Assembly (NCBI RefSeq): GCF_001729785.1
Contig: NZ_CP017183.1
Coordinates: forward strand, 3,224,001 to 3,288,000
Source: Enterobacter hormaechei subsp. xiangfangensis
GTDB taxonomy: Bacteria > Pseudomonadota > Gammaproteobacteria > Enterobacterales > Enterobacteriaceae
Length of the DNA: 64,000 nucleotides
Direction of reading: 5' to 3'
The first letter of the stretch is position 1. The number at the start of each line of letters is the position of its first letter. A program made the position numbers and the translations under genes. The notes beneath the pieces are model-generated. The model saw only the letters and a program-made list of their open reading frames with translations, made no database searches and was not told the origin of the DNA. Below are positions 53,738 through 64,000 of this stretch, in pieces.

Positions 53738-54750
53738 TACTTACGCCCCGCCGCCAGCAATTTGTCTAACTCACCGCCGCTGGCAAAATGCGTTTTCATC
53801 ACCTCAGGCCAGGCACCGAAATGGTCTTCCACGCGGAACAGCTCGGTCTGCGGGAATTTGTCTTTCAGCTTGTTCATCACGTCCGGATTATTAACGCGGT
53901 AGTAATAGTCAGTAATCACCGTCTGCGCCTGCGGGCTGTACAGATAGTTGAGATAGGCTTTTGCCGCTTTATCAGTGCCGTTGGCTTTGACGTTTTTATC
54001 CACCCACGCCACCGGGAACTCGGCCAGAATGTTGGTTTTCGGGATAACCACTTCGAAGCCCTGCGCTTCGTACTGTTTACGAATATTGTTCACTTCGGAT
54101 TCAAAGCTGATCAGCACGTCGCCCAGCCCGCGCTCGGCGAAAGTGGTGGTTGCGCCCCGGCCGCCGGTATCAAACACCTCGACGTTTTTCAGGAACTGGG
54201 TCATAAACTGTTCGGTTTTCGCTTTATCGTTACCGTCAGCTTTGTCCGCCGCGCCCCACGCCGCCAGATAGGTGTAACGTGCGTTGCCGGAGGTTTTCGG
54301 ATTCGGGAAGATCAGCTTGACGTCAGAACGCACCAGGTCGTTCCAGTCGTGTATGTTTTTCGGGTTGCCCTTGCGCACCAGGAAGCCCATGGTGGAGTAG
54401 AACGGCGAACTGTTGTTCGGCAGGCGGCTTTGCCAGTCCGCCGGGATCAGCTTGCCTTTGTCGTGCAGGATCTGCACATCCGTGACCTGGTTGTAGGTCA
54501 CCACATCGGCTTTCAGCCCCTGCAAAATGGCCAGCGCCTGCTTGGATGAGCCAGCGTGCGACTGTTTGATGGTCAGCTTGTCGCCGTTGTTCTCTTTCGC
54601 CCACTGCTGTTCAAATGCGGGATTAAGGGCGGCAAACAGCTCGCGCGAAACATCATAAGAACTGTTCAGCAACTCGGTTGCCTGCGCCTGCGCCACCAGC
54701 AGTAAACCTGCCAGTGCCAGCGATCCTTTTTTCAGTACAGTAACGGCCAT
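53737..54750 (-). CDS. cysP: Thiosulfate-binding periplasmic protein CysP
   Basis: CysP captures thiosulfate (and sulfate) in the periplasm for the CysTWA importer. The 337-residue precursor has a signal peptide ending [18 protein letters not shown] and the binding-site segments [11 protein letters not shown] and [12 protein letters not shown]. It is first gene of the cysPTWA operon. An inverted repeat stands 21-39 bases upstream, and the CysB-dependent promoter of E. coli is expected near there. Confidence 0.97.
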   Translation of the reverse strand: MAVTVLKKGSLALAGLLLVAQAQATELLNSSYDVSRELFAALNPAFEQQWAKENNGDKLTIKQSHAGSSKQALAILQGLKADVVTYNQVTDVQILHDKGKLIPADWQSRLPNNSSPFYSTMGFLVRKGNPKNIHDWNDLVRSDVKLIFPNPKTSGNARYTYLAAWGAADKADGNDKAKTEQFMTQFLKNVEVFDTGGRGATTTFAERGLGDVLISFESEVNNIRKQYEAQGFEVVIPKTNILAEFPVAWVDKNVKANGTDKAAKAYLNYLYSPQAQTVITDYYYRVNNPDVMNKLKDKFPQTELFRVEDHFGAWPEVMKTHFASGGELDKLLAAGRK

Positions 54751-54770
54751 TGCGCACCCTTATAAATGTG

Positions 54771-54789
54771 ATGACTATCTTATAGTCAT
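54771..54789 (-). promoter_or_regulatory. Inverted repeat upstream of cysP
   Basis: ATGACTAT, three bases, ATAGTCAT forms perfect 8-bp arms 21 bases upstream of the cysP start, next to TTATAA-rich DNA likely to include the promoter. It may be an operator or a leader hairpin. I did not identify a CysB consensus with certainty. Confidence 0.45.
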
Positions 54790-54880
54790 AATATTTATAA
54801 CGGAGTCTAAAGGAGTAACGGTTTTATATACCGTTTAGTGATTTAGAAGCAGAAAAGGGAATAAGAGTGCGAGAGAAATT

Positions 54881-54912
54881 GCCGGGTGGCGCTAACGCTT
54901 ACCCGGCCTACG
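54881..54912. repeat. REP-like element between cysP and yfeX
   Basis: The arms GCCGGGT and ACCCGGC, followed by CTACG, form the same kind of palindrome as at 12597-12630. It lies where E. coli K-12 carries ucpA, murRQP and yfeW. Confidence 0.75.
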
Positions 54913-54925
54913 AATGGAGAGCGAT

Positions 54926-55873
<948 letters not shown>

Positions 55874-55917
55874 CTATTATACCTGGATTTCAGCGAGGCG
55901 GCTTGCTCAGGCGCAAA

Positions 55918-56493
55918 TTACTGCTTCCAGATAATTTTGCTCACTTTCCACTTTTTCAGGGTGTCGTCAGACGGCATTAACCCTTCCGGACCGTTCCAGG
56001 TGCCGCTGAATACATAGCTAATGTGCTGGCTGCCGTCGGCCTTACACTCGACCGCCACGCTCTCCTCCGACGGCACACTGGCGCAGTGGCCAAACGCTTT
56101 CTGGTAGAGCTCGCCAAACGGCGTACCTATCTTCACGCCACCTGAGGTCGGGATCTCTTCATCCATCACCGCAATGCGGTTGACCGTACCTTTATCGCCG
56201 TTGATGACCATTGCCACCTTGTCATCTTTCAACGCTTCGAAATAGCGCACGATGTTGCCGTTCTCGGTTTTCATGCCGCTGCGCAGGCGATAATCACTGC
56301 CGATGGCATCCTGAATGGCATCCTGATCCAGCGCCGTCGAGGCGGTAATTTTGCCCACGCCCTGCTCGGTCACTTCCGTTGAGGATCCAAACCAGTTCCA
56401 CGGATAGGCCGCAGACCAGTTGATGGATGAGAGCGTGGAACAGCCGGTTAACGCCAGCGGGAGAGCGCATAAAAGTAAACGCAGCGATTTCAT
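55918..56493 (-). CDS. yfeY: RpoE-regulated lipoprotein YfeY
   Basis: The 191-residue precursor has a lipobox LTGC with the acylated cysteine at residue 18, then a periplasmic domain of unknown function. It matches E. coli YfeY, which is known as a sigma-E-regulated lipoprotein. I did not find a clear sigma-E promoter by eye. It starts 63 bases after yfeZ. Confidence 0.9.
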   Translation of the reverse strand: MKSLRLLLCALPLALTGCSTLSSINWSAAYPWNWFGSSTEVTEQGVGKITASTALDQDAIQDAIGSDYRLRSGMKTENGNIVRYFEALKDDKVAMVINGDKGTVNRIAVMDEEIPTSGGVKIGTPFGELYQKAFGHCASVPSEESVAVECKADGSQHISYVFSGTWNGPEGLMPSDDTLKKWKVSKIIWKQ

Positions 56494-56556
56494 TGAGACG
56501 TCCTTACGTAGTAAATCAACGCTTGTTGGAGTGCAGTATCGGCAAAAAGTGCCGTT

Positions 56557-57006
56557 TTAATCTGACTCTTGCGTAAAACAGGCGCGTAAACGGGGATTCG
56601 TGACCAGCCACAGCAGCGCGACAATATCCGCCACCACCAGCGCAATCCCGATACCCGAAAGCGGCTCGCCGTACAGCCAGAGCACGGGCTGCCAGACCAG
56701 GAGCACAACCTGCGCCAGAATCAATAGCCAGCGAAGTGCGCGCCAGAAGCGCGGGAGGAACTGCCGCCGTCCGCTGCACAGGAACGCCAGCACCGCCGGT
56801 ACACCGGGCAGTAACCCCAGCCAGAACGCATCGTGATCGGGATAAAAGAGATTCAGTAGCGTATCGCCCTGCCCGCGCGACGCGCCAGCCATCACGAACA
56901 GCACCCAGGTGCGGGCCTGCAACAGCAGAACGCACCAGAACAAAAAAGGCAGACGCAGACGACCGTGAACATCATAGTCGCCAGGGTGGAACTCAGTACT
57001 CTTCAT
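56557..57006 (-). CDS. yfeZ: DUF2919 inner-membrane protein YfeZ
   Basis: The 149-residue protein has about four hydrophobic segments and matches E. coli YfeZ, which is of unknown function. It begins [15 protein letters not shown], and its start overlaps the ypeA end by 14 bases, so it is translated from the same transcript. Confidence 0.87.
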   Translation of the reverse strand: MKSTEFHPGDYDVHGRLRLPFLFWCVLLLQARTWVLFVMAGASRGQGDTLLNLFYPDHDAFWLGLLPGVPAVLAFLCSGRRQFLPRFWRALRWLLILAQVVLLVWQPVLWLYGEPLSGIGIALVVADIVALLWLVTNPRLRACFTQESD

Positions 57007-57418
57007 CTTCGATCAGGCGCTTACCCAGCGTCAGTACATCCGCATGCTCGTAGCCCAGGCGTTCATACATGCCCAGCACCACGTCGTTATCTTCCCGCAC
57101 CATGATCTGGATTTTCGGACAGCCGCGGGCGATCAGCTTCTTTTCCAGACGGTTAAGCAGCGCGTTGGCGATGCCGCGCGCGCGGTATTCCGGGTGCACG
57201 CCCAGATAGTAGGCCGAGCCGCGGTGGCCGTCGTACCCGCCCATCACTGTCCCGACTACTTCGCCGTTGACCTCAGCGACCAGAAACAGACTGACGTCGT
57301 GATTCACCTTCCGTTCGATGTCCATCTCCGGATCGTTCCATGGACGCAGCAGATCGCAGCGCTCCCAAAGGGTGATCACCTCTTCGAAATCTTCCTGGCG
57401 AAAAACGCGTATCTCCAT
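56993..57418 (-). CDS. ypeA: GNAT family acetyltransferase YpeA
   Basis: The 141-residue protein is a single GNAT domain with the acetyl-CoA-binding motif [12 protein letters not shown] (R/Q-x-x-G-x-G/A type). It matches E. coli YpeA, whose substrate is unknown. ATG at 57418 gives the E. coli length, and AAGG stands in front of it. In-frame codons extending upstream to 57481 are rejected because the ATG fits better. Confidence 0.93.
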   Translation of the reverse strand: MEIRVFRQEDFEEVITLWERCDLLRPWNDPEMDIERKVNHDVSLFLVAEVNGEVVGTVMGGYDGHRGSAYYLGVHPEYRARGIANALLNRLEKKLIARGCPKIQIMVREDNDVVLGMYERLGYEHADVLTLGKRLIEDEEY

Positions 57419-57630
57419 GGTATTAACCGCCTTTTCGGGTTTAAAAACAGTGATTATGGCGTGAACAGGGCATTTAGCCAATAACCGGGGAAAAACTCGC
57501 CAAAATTTGGCATAATGTCACTTTGTCACGTATTGAAATGAAAAGTAAAACAATTCTCAATAAGGAATGTCGTCACGCAAAACGCGATACGATATAACAC
57601 CAGGACCCCAATTTTTACAATTCAGGCCGC

Positions 57631-59405
<1,775 letters not shown>

Positions 59406-59513
59406 CCCTTACCCCTCACCCCGGCCCTCTCCCCAAAGGGGCGAGGGTGAAAAGACGGCTCGGAGCTGTCCCCTCTCCCCTCAGGGGAGAGGGTTAGGGT
59501 GAGGGGTGGGGTT
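59406..59513. repeat. Inverted pair of CCCTCACCCCGG-type repeats between hemF and maeB
   Basis: The first unit, with CCCCTCACCCCGG followed by a CCCTCTCCCC/GGGGCGAGGG hairpin (59425-59447), faces a second unit that runs the other way: a CCCTCTCCCC/GGGGAGAGGG hairpin (about 59471-59493) and then GGGTGAGGGGTGGGG. The two units together form a large stem that fills the convergent gap. Related repeats are at 2936-2968 and 23925-23948. Confidence 0.85.
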
Positions 59514-59515
59514 AA

Positions 59516-61795
59516 TTACAGCGGCTGCGTCTGTGCCTCAACCACCGCCAGCGCCACCATGTTGACGATACGACGCACGGAGGCAATCGGCGTTAACACA
59601 TGCACCGGTTTTGACACCCCCATCAGCACTGGCCCTACGGTCACCCCTTCAGAACTCGACACACGCAGCAGGTTATAGCTGATACGCGCCGCTTCTACGT
59701 TCGGCATAATCAGCACGTTCGCCGAGCCTTTCAGCGGGCTGTCCGGCATACGTTCATTACGAATGCTCTCCACCAGCGCGGCGTCGCCGTGCATCTCGCC
59801 GTCGATCATCAGCTCCGGCGCACGCTCGCGCACCAGGTCCAGCGTCTGGCGCATTTTGCACGCCGCCGCGGATTTGGATGACCCGAAGTTAGAGTGCGAC
59901 AGCAGCGCCACTTTCGGCTCGATACCAAAGCGGCGCACGGTTTCCGCCGCCATCACGGTGATTTCCGCCAGTTCCTCCGGGGAAGGATCGTCGTTGACGT
60001 AGGTATCGGCGATAAAGGTGTTACCGCTTGGCAGCAGCAGCGCGTTCATTGCGCCGGCAGTATGGACGCCCTCGCGATAGCCGAAGATCTCCTGCACCAC
60101 GCTGAAATGCTCATGGTACTCGCCGATGGTGCCGCAGATCAGCGCATCCGCCTCACCGCGATGAACCATGATCGCGCCGATCACCGTGGTATTGCTGATC
60201 ACCGCCCGCTGCGCCTGCTCCTGGGTGATCCCGCGACGCTTCATGATCGAATAGTATTCGTTCCAGTACTCTTTGAAGCGCGGATCGGATTCGTTATTGA
60301 CGATCTCAAAGTCGACGCCCGGCTTAATTTGCAGGCCCAGCTTCTGAATACGCATCTCGATCACGCTCGGACGACCAATCAGGATCGGTTTCGCCAGCCC
60401 TAAGGTGATCAGCTCCTGCGTGGCATGCAGCACCCGCGCCTCTTCCCCTTCCGCCAGCACCACGCGCTTCGCGTCAGCGCGCGCCTGGGAGAAGATCGGC
60501 TTCATAAACAGGTTGGTTTTGTAGACGAACTCGGTGAGTTTATCGACGTAGGCATCGAAATCTTCAATCGGCCGCGTCGCCACGCCGGAGTCCATCGCCG
60601 CTTTAGCCACCGCTGGCGCGATCTTCACGATCAGACGCGGGTCAAACGGTTTAGGGATGATGTAGTCGGGGCCGAAGCTCAGATCCTGATCGCCGTAGGC
60701 GGAGGCCACCACTTCGCTCTGCTCGGCGTGCGCCAGCTCTGCGATAGCATGAACGGCAGCCAGCTTCATCTCTTCGTTGATCGCCGTGGCGCCGACGTCC
60801 AGCGCACCGCGGAAGATGAACGGGAAGCAGAGCACGTTGTTCACCTGGTTCGGGTAGTCCGAACGTCCGGTACAGATGATCGCGTCTTCACGCACCGCCT
60901 TCGCCAGCGGCGGCAGAATTTCCGGCTCCGGGTTCGCCAGGGCCAGGATCATTGGCGCGCGCGCCATCTTCTGCACCATCTCCTGGGTCAGTACTTTCGG
61001 GCCTGAACAGCCGAGGAAAATGTCAGCACCATCAATCACGTCTTCTAGCGTGCGCTTGCCATCGTCTTCCACCGCATAGGCCGCCTTGGTTTCCGCCATG
61101 TTTGGCTCGCGGTCTTTGTAAATCACGCCCTTGGAGTCGCAGACCACGATGTTGTGTTTCTGCATGCCCAGCGCCACCAGCAGGTTCATACAGGCGATGG
61201 CCGCGGCGCCTGCGCCGGAGACCACCATGCGCACGTCGGAGAGATTTTTCTCTACCACGCGCAGGCCGTTCAGAATGGCGGCGGTACTGATAATCGCCGT
61301 GCCGTGCTGGTCGTCATGGAACACGGGAATGTTCATACGCTCGCGCAGCTTCTGCTCGATATAGAAACATTCCGGCGCTTTGATGTCTTCCAGGTTGATG
61401 CCGCCGAAGGTCGGCTCCAGCGCCGCCACCACGTTGATGAATTTATCCGGATCCAGTTCGTCCACTTCGATATCGAAGACGTCGATACCGGCAAATTTCT
61501 TAAACAGAACGCCCTTCCCTTCCATCACCGGCTTACCGGCCAGCGCACCGATGTTCCCTAACCCCAGCACCGCCGTACCGTTAGAGATAACGGCCACCAG
61601 GTTGCCGCGCGCGGTGTATTTGTACGCTGCCAGCGGATCTTTTTCGATTTCCAGGCACGGAGCAGCCACGCCCGGCGAGTAGGCCAGCGCCAGATCGCGC
61701 TGGGTCGCCAGCGGTTTGGTCGGGGATACCTGGATTTTACCCGGAACAGGAAACTCATGAAAATCGAGAGCGCTTTGTTTTAACTGATCATCCAT
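59516..61795 (-). CDS. maeB: NADP-dependent malic enzyme MaeB
   Basis: MaeB decarboxylates malate to pyruvate with NADP. The 759-residue protein has an N-terminal malic domain, an NAD(P)-binding domain with [13 protein letters not shown] near residue 193, and a C-terminal phosphotransacetylase-like domain (from about residue 430) that is not active in E. coli MaeB but has a regulatory role. Length equals that of E. coli. In E. coli it is next to the eut operon, absent here. It is divergent from talA. Confidence 0.96.
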   Translation of the reverse strand: MDDQLKQSALDFHEFPVPGKIQVSPTKPLATQRDLALAYSPGVAAPCLEIEKDPLAAYKYTARGNLVAVISNGTAVLGLGNIGALAGKPVMEGKGVLFKKFAGIDVFDIEVDELDPDKFINVVAALEPTFGGINLEDIKAPECFYIEQKLRERMNIPVFHDDQHGTAIISTAAILNGLRVVEKNLSDVRMVVSGAGAAAIACMNLLVALGMQKHNIVVCDSKGVIYKDREPNMAETKAAYAVEDDGKRTLEDVIDGADIFLGCSGPKVLTQEMVQKMARAPMILALANPEPEILPPLAKAVREDAIICTGRSDYPNQVNNVLCFPFIFRGALDVGATAINEEMKLAAVHAIAELAHAEQSEVVASAYGDQDLSFGPDYIIPKPFDPRLIVKIAPAVAKAAMDSGVATRPIEDFDAYVDKLTEFVYKTNLFMKPIFSQARADAKRVVLAEGEEARVLHATQELITLGLAKPILIGRPSVIEMRIQKLGLQIKPGVDFEIVNNESDPRFKEYWNEYYSIMKRRGITQEQAQRAVISNTTVIGAIMVHRGEADALICGTIGEYHEHFSVVQEIFGYREGVHTAGAMNALLLPSGNTFIADTYVNDDPSPEELAEITVMAAETVRRFGIEPKVALLSHSNFGSSKSAAACKMRQTLDLVRERAPELMIDGEMHGDAALVESIRNERMPDSPLKGSANVLIMPNVEAARISYNLLRVSSSEGVTVGPVLMGVSKPVHVLTPIASVRRIVNMVALAVVEAQTQPL

Positions 61796-62081
61796 CTTGT
61801 TATTCCTTTCACGTTTCGGTCAAAAAGGGTGATGTTGACGTTCCTATGCACACCCTGGTGTGCCGCATAGTATCGCCGCAGGCAGGCTCCTAAACTTTGA
61901 AGGCTGCCAAACTCTCACCATTGCAGAATAAAAATTGTTATCAATTTATAACAGCCATGTTACCCGTCTCAGAAAGCAATGCCTCCCCCGTCTGCTATGC
62001 TTTTTTGTTAAGTCCATCATGATTTTCTCAGAAGTGTGAACTAACGCACTCGACTAACTCTTTTATTTCCAAGGAGTAATT

Positions 62082-63032
62082 ATGAACCAGCTAGACGGCA
62101 TCAAACAATTTACCACCGTGGTTGCAGACAGCGGCGACATCGAGTCGATTCGTCACTACCAGCCGGAAGACGCGACCACCAATCCCTCTCTGCTGCTCAA
62201 GGCGGCCGGTCTTGCGCACTTTAGTCATCTGATTGATGACGCCCTTGCCTATGGCAAACAGCGCGGGAAAACGCAGGAGCAGCAGGTCGCCGAGGCCAGC
62301 GACAAGCTGGCGGTCAATATCGGTGCGGAAATTCTTAAAAGCATACCGGGACGCGTCTCCACCGAAGTGGACGCCCGCCTCTCGTTTGACCAGGAAAAGA
62401 GCATCAGCAAGGCTCGCCGCCTGGTGGAACTCTACCAGGAGCAGGGGATCGATAAATCACGCATCCTGATCAAGCTTGCCTCTACCTGGGAAGGCATCCG
62501 CGCGGCGGAAGTGCTGGAGAAAGAGGGGATCCACTGCAACCTGACGCTGCTGTTTTCCTTCGCCCAGGCGCGTGCCTGCGCCGAAGCGGGCGTGTTCCTG
62601 ATTTCACCGTTTGTCGGACGTATCTACGACTGGTATCAGGCGAAACAGCCAATGGATCCGTACGTGGTGGAAGAAGATCCTGGCGTAAAATCGGTGCGTA
62701 ATATCTACGATTATTACAAGCAGCACCGCTACGAAACCATCGTGATGGGGGCCAGCTTCCGCCGCACGGAGCAGATCCTGGCGCTCGCGGGCTGCGACCG
62801 GCTGACCATCTCCCCTGACCTGCTGAAAAAGCTTCAGGAGAGTGAAGAGACGGTGATCCGCAAGCTTGTGCCGACCTCCACCGTTCTGCCAAAACCAAAA
62901 CCCATGACCGAAGCGGAATTCCGCTGGGAGCACAATCAGGACCCAATGGCCGTGGAAAAACTGGCGGACGGCATCCGTCAGTTCGCCGTCGACCAGCGCA
63001 AACTCGAAGATCTTCTCGCTGCCAAACTTTAA
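62082..63032 (+). CDS. talA: Transaldolase A
   Basis: TalA transfers a dihydroxyacetone unit between sugar phosphates in the pentose phosphate pathway. The 316-residue TIM-barrel protein has the Schiff-base lysine K131 ([11 protein letters not shown]). AAGGAG stands before the ATG. TalA and TktB in E. coli are the stationary-phase, RpoS-dependent isozymes. The 286-base upstream region includes TGCTATGCTTTT near 61993, which could be an RpoS-type -10 box. tktB follows after 19 bases. Confidence 0.96.
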   Translation: MNQLDGIKQFTTVVADSGDIESIRHYQPEDATTNPSLLLKAAGLAHFSHLIDDALAYGKQRGKTQEQQVAEASDKLAVNIGAEILKSIPGRVSTEVDARLSFDQEKSISKARRLVELYQEQGIDKSRILIKLASTWEGIRAAEVLEKEGIHCNLTLLFSFAQARACAEAGVFLISPFVGRIYDWYQAKQPMDPYVVEEDPGVKSVRNIYDYYKQHRYETIVMGASFRRTEQILALAGCDRLTISPDLLKKLQESEETVIRKLVPTSTVLPKPKPMTEAEFRWEHNQDPMAVEKLADGIRQFAVDQRKLEDLLAAKL

Positions 63033-63051
63033 CCTTGCCACGGAGTGAACT

Positions 63052-64000
63052 ATGTCCCGTAAAGAGCTCGCCAACGCCATTCGCGCCCTCAGCATGGATG
63101 CCGTACAAAAAGCCAATTCCGGCCACCCTGGCGCCCCCATGGGTATGGCTGATATTGCCGAAGTGCTGTGGAACGACTTCCTCAAGCACAACCCGACCGA
63201 TCCGACCTGGTACGATCGCGACCGTTTTATTCTCTCCAACGGTCACGCATCGATGCTGCTCTACAGCCTGCTGCACCTCTCCGGCTACGATCTGCCGCTT
63301 GAGGAGTTAAAAAACTTCCGCCAGCTGCACTCCAAAACGCCGGGCCACCCGGAGATCGGCTATACGCCGGGCGTTGAAACCACTACCGGCCCGCTGGGCC
63401 AGGGGCTGGCGAATGCCGTCGGCCTGGCGATTGCAGAGCGTACGCTGGCCGCGCAGTTCAACCAGCCCGACCACGAGATTGTCGATCACTACACCTATGT
63501 CTTTATGGGTGATGGCTGCCTGATGGAGGGGATCTCCCACGAGGTCTGCTCGCTGGCGGGCACCCTGGGCCTGGGCAAGCTGATTGGCTTCTACGATCAC
63601 AACGGTATCTCCATTGACGGGGAAACCGAGGGCTGGTTTACCGACGACACGGCGAAACGCTTTGAAGCCTATCACTGGCACGTGGTGCACGAGATCGACG
63701 GTCACGATCCTGAGGCGGTGAAAAAAGCGATTCAGGAAGCGCAGAGCGTGAAGGACAAACCGTCCCTGATCATCTGCCGCACCACCATCGGCTTCGGCTC
63801 GCCGAACAAAGCGGGCAAAGAAGAGGCGCACGGCGCGGCGCTGGGTGAAGAGGAAGTGGCGCTGACCCGCCAGAAACTGGGCTGGAAACACCCGGCCTTT
63901 GAGATCCCAAAAGAGATCTACAAGGCCTGGGATGCTCGCGAAACAGGTGAAAAAGCGCAGCAGGCCTGGAACGAGAAGTTTGCCGCTTACAAAAAAGCGT
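63052..64000 (+). CDS. tktB: Transketolase B, C-terminal part outside window
   Basis: TktB is a thiamine-diphosphate enzyme moving two-carbon units between sugar phosphates. The visible 316 residues begin [13 protein letters not shown], with catalytic H25 ([10 protein letters not shown]), HGH-type segment [10 protein letters not shown] and the cofactor motif [13 protein letters not shown]. It should reach about 667 residues. It is assigned to TktB rather than TktA by the NSGHPG segment and the position after talA, 19 bases away, which makes a talA-tktB operon. Confidence 0.96.
   Translation, partial: MSRKELANAIRALSMDAVQKANSGHPGAPMGMADIAEVLWNDFLKHNPTDPTWYDRDRFILSNGHASMLLYSLLHLSGYDLPLEELKNFRQLHSKTPGHPEIGYTPGVETTTGPLGQGLANAVGLAIAERTLAAQFNQPDHEIVDHYTYVFMGDGCLMEGISHEVCSLAGTLGLGKLIGFYDHNGISIDGETEGWFTDDTAKRFEAYHWHVVHEIDGHDPEAVKKAIQEAQSVKDKPSLIICRTTIGFGSPNKAGKEEAHGAALGEEEVALTRQKLGWKHPAFEIPKEIYKAWDARETGEKAQQAWNEKFAAYKKA

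Overview
The window is core chromosome of an enterobacterium, most likely the Enterobacter cloacae complex or a near relative (Lelliottia, Leclercia). Gene order follows the fabB to tktB segment of Escherichia coli K-12 almost gene by gene, but several E. coli blocks are absent and an Enterobacter-type ipdC is present. I assigned names by recognising protein sequences from memory; no database search was run.

Layout. 1-8760: fabB (cut by the window edge), divergent mnmC, a compact minus-strand run prmB-aroC-mepA-yfcA-epmC-yfcL, then smrB and sixA. 8970-14596: fatty acid degradation and uptake (fadJ, fadI, yfcZ, fadL) with readable FadR operators. 14641-19797: mlaA, yfdC, tRNA-Arg argW, an orphan globin-coupled diguanylate cyclase (dosC), lpxP and the 23-residue protein YpdK. 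19856-24921: alaC, the YpdA/YpdB two-component system and glk. 25127-32485: yfeO, ipdC, a divergent aldo/keto reductase, ypeC, mntH and nupC. 32531-38194: the c-di-GMP phosphodiesterase gene pdeA, two tRNA-Ala genes, yfeC/yfeD, gltX, and a tRNA array of three Val and one Lys. 38332-46181: a FlxA-like gene behind a sigma-28-type promoter, yfeR, yfeH, ypeB, ligA, zipA, cysZ and cysK. 46499-54750: ptsH-ptsI-crr, pdxK, and cysM with the sulfate/thiosulfate transporter cysPTWA. 54926-64000: yfeX, yfeY, yfeZ, ypeA, amiA-hemF, maeB, talA and tktB (cut by the window edge).

How the genes work together. FadL imports long-chain fatty acids and FadI/FadJ oxidise them, while fabB is the biosynthetic counterpart; FadR-like sites lie in front of all three transcription units. 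CysPTWA, CysZ, CysK and CysM form the sulfate-to-cysteine route. PtsH, PtsI and Crr are the general PTS and the glucose IIA. Glk, MaeB, TalA and TktB belong to central carbon metabolism. DosC and PdeA make and break c-di-GMP. MepA, AmiA, ZipA, LpxP and MlaA act on the envelope and on division.

No defence island, CRISPR array, transposase, integrase or secretion locus was seen, and I found no convincing undescribed multigene system. The points most worth a second look are small: the argW gene without an encoded CCA end beside orphan dosC, a 27-bp inverted repeat upstream of lpxP, a possible small RNA or long leader before ypdK, the ipdC/aldo-keto reductase insertion with a palindrome between the two genes, the FlxA-like gene with its sigma-28 promoter, three perfect 36-bp repeats inside zipA, and paired inverted repeats where E. 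coli carries the eut operon.
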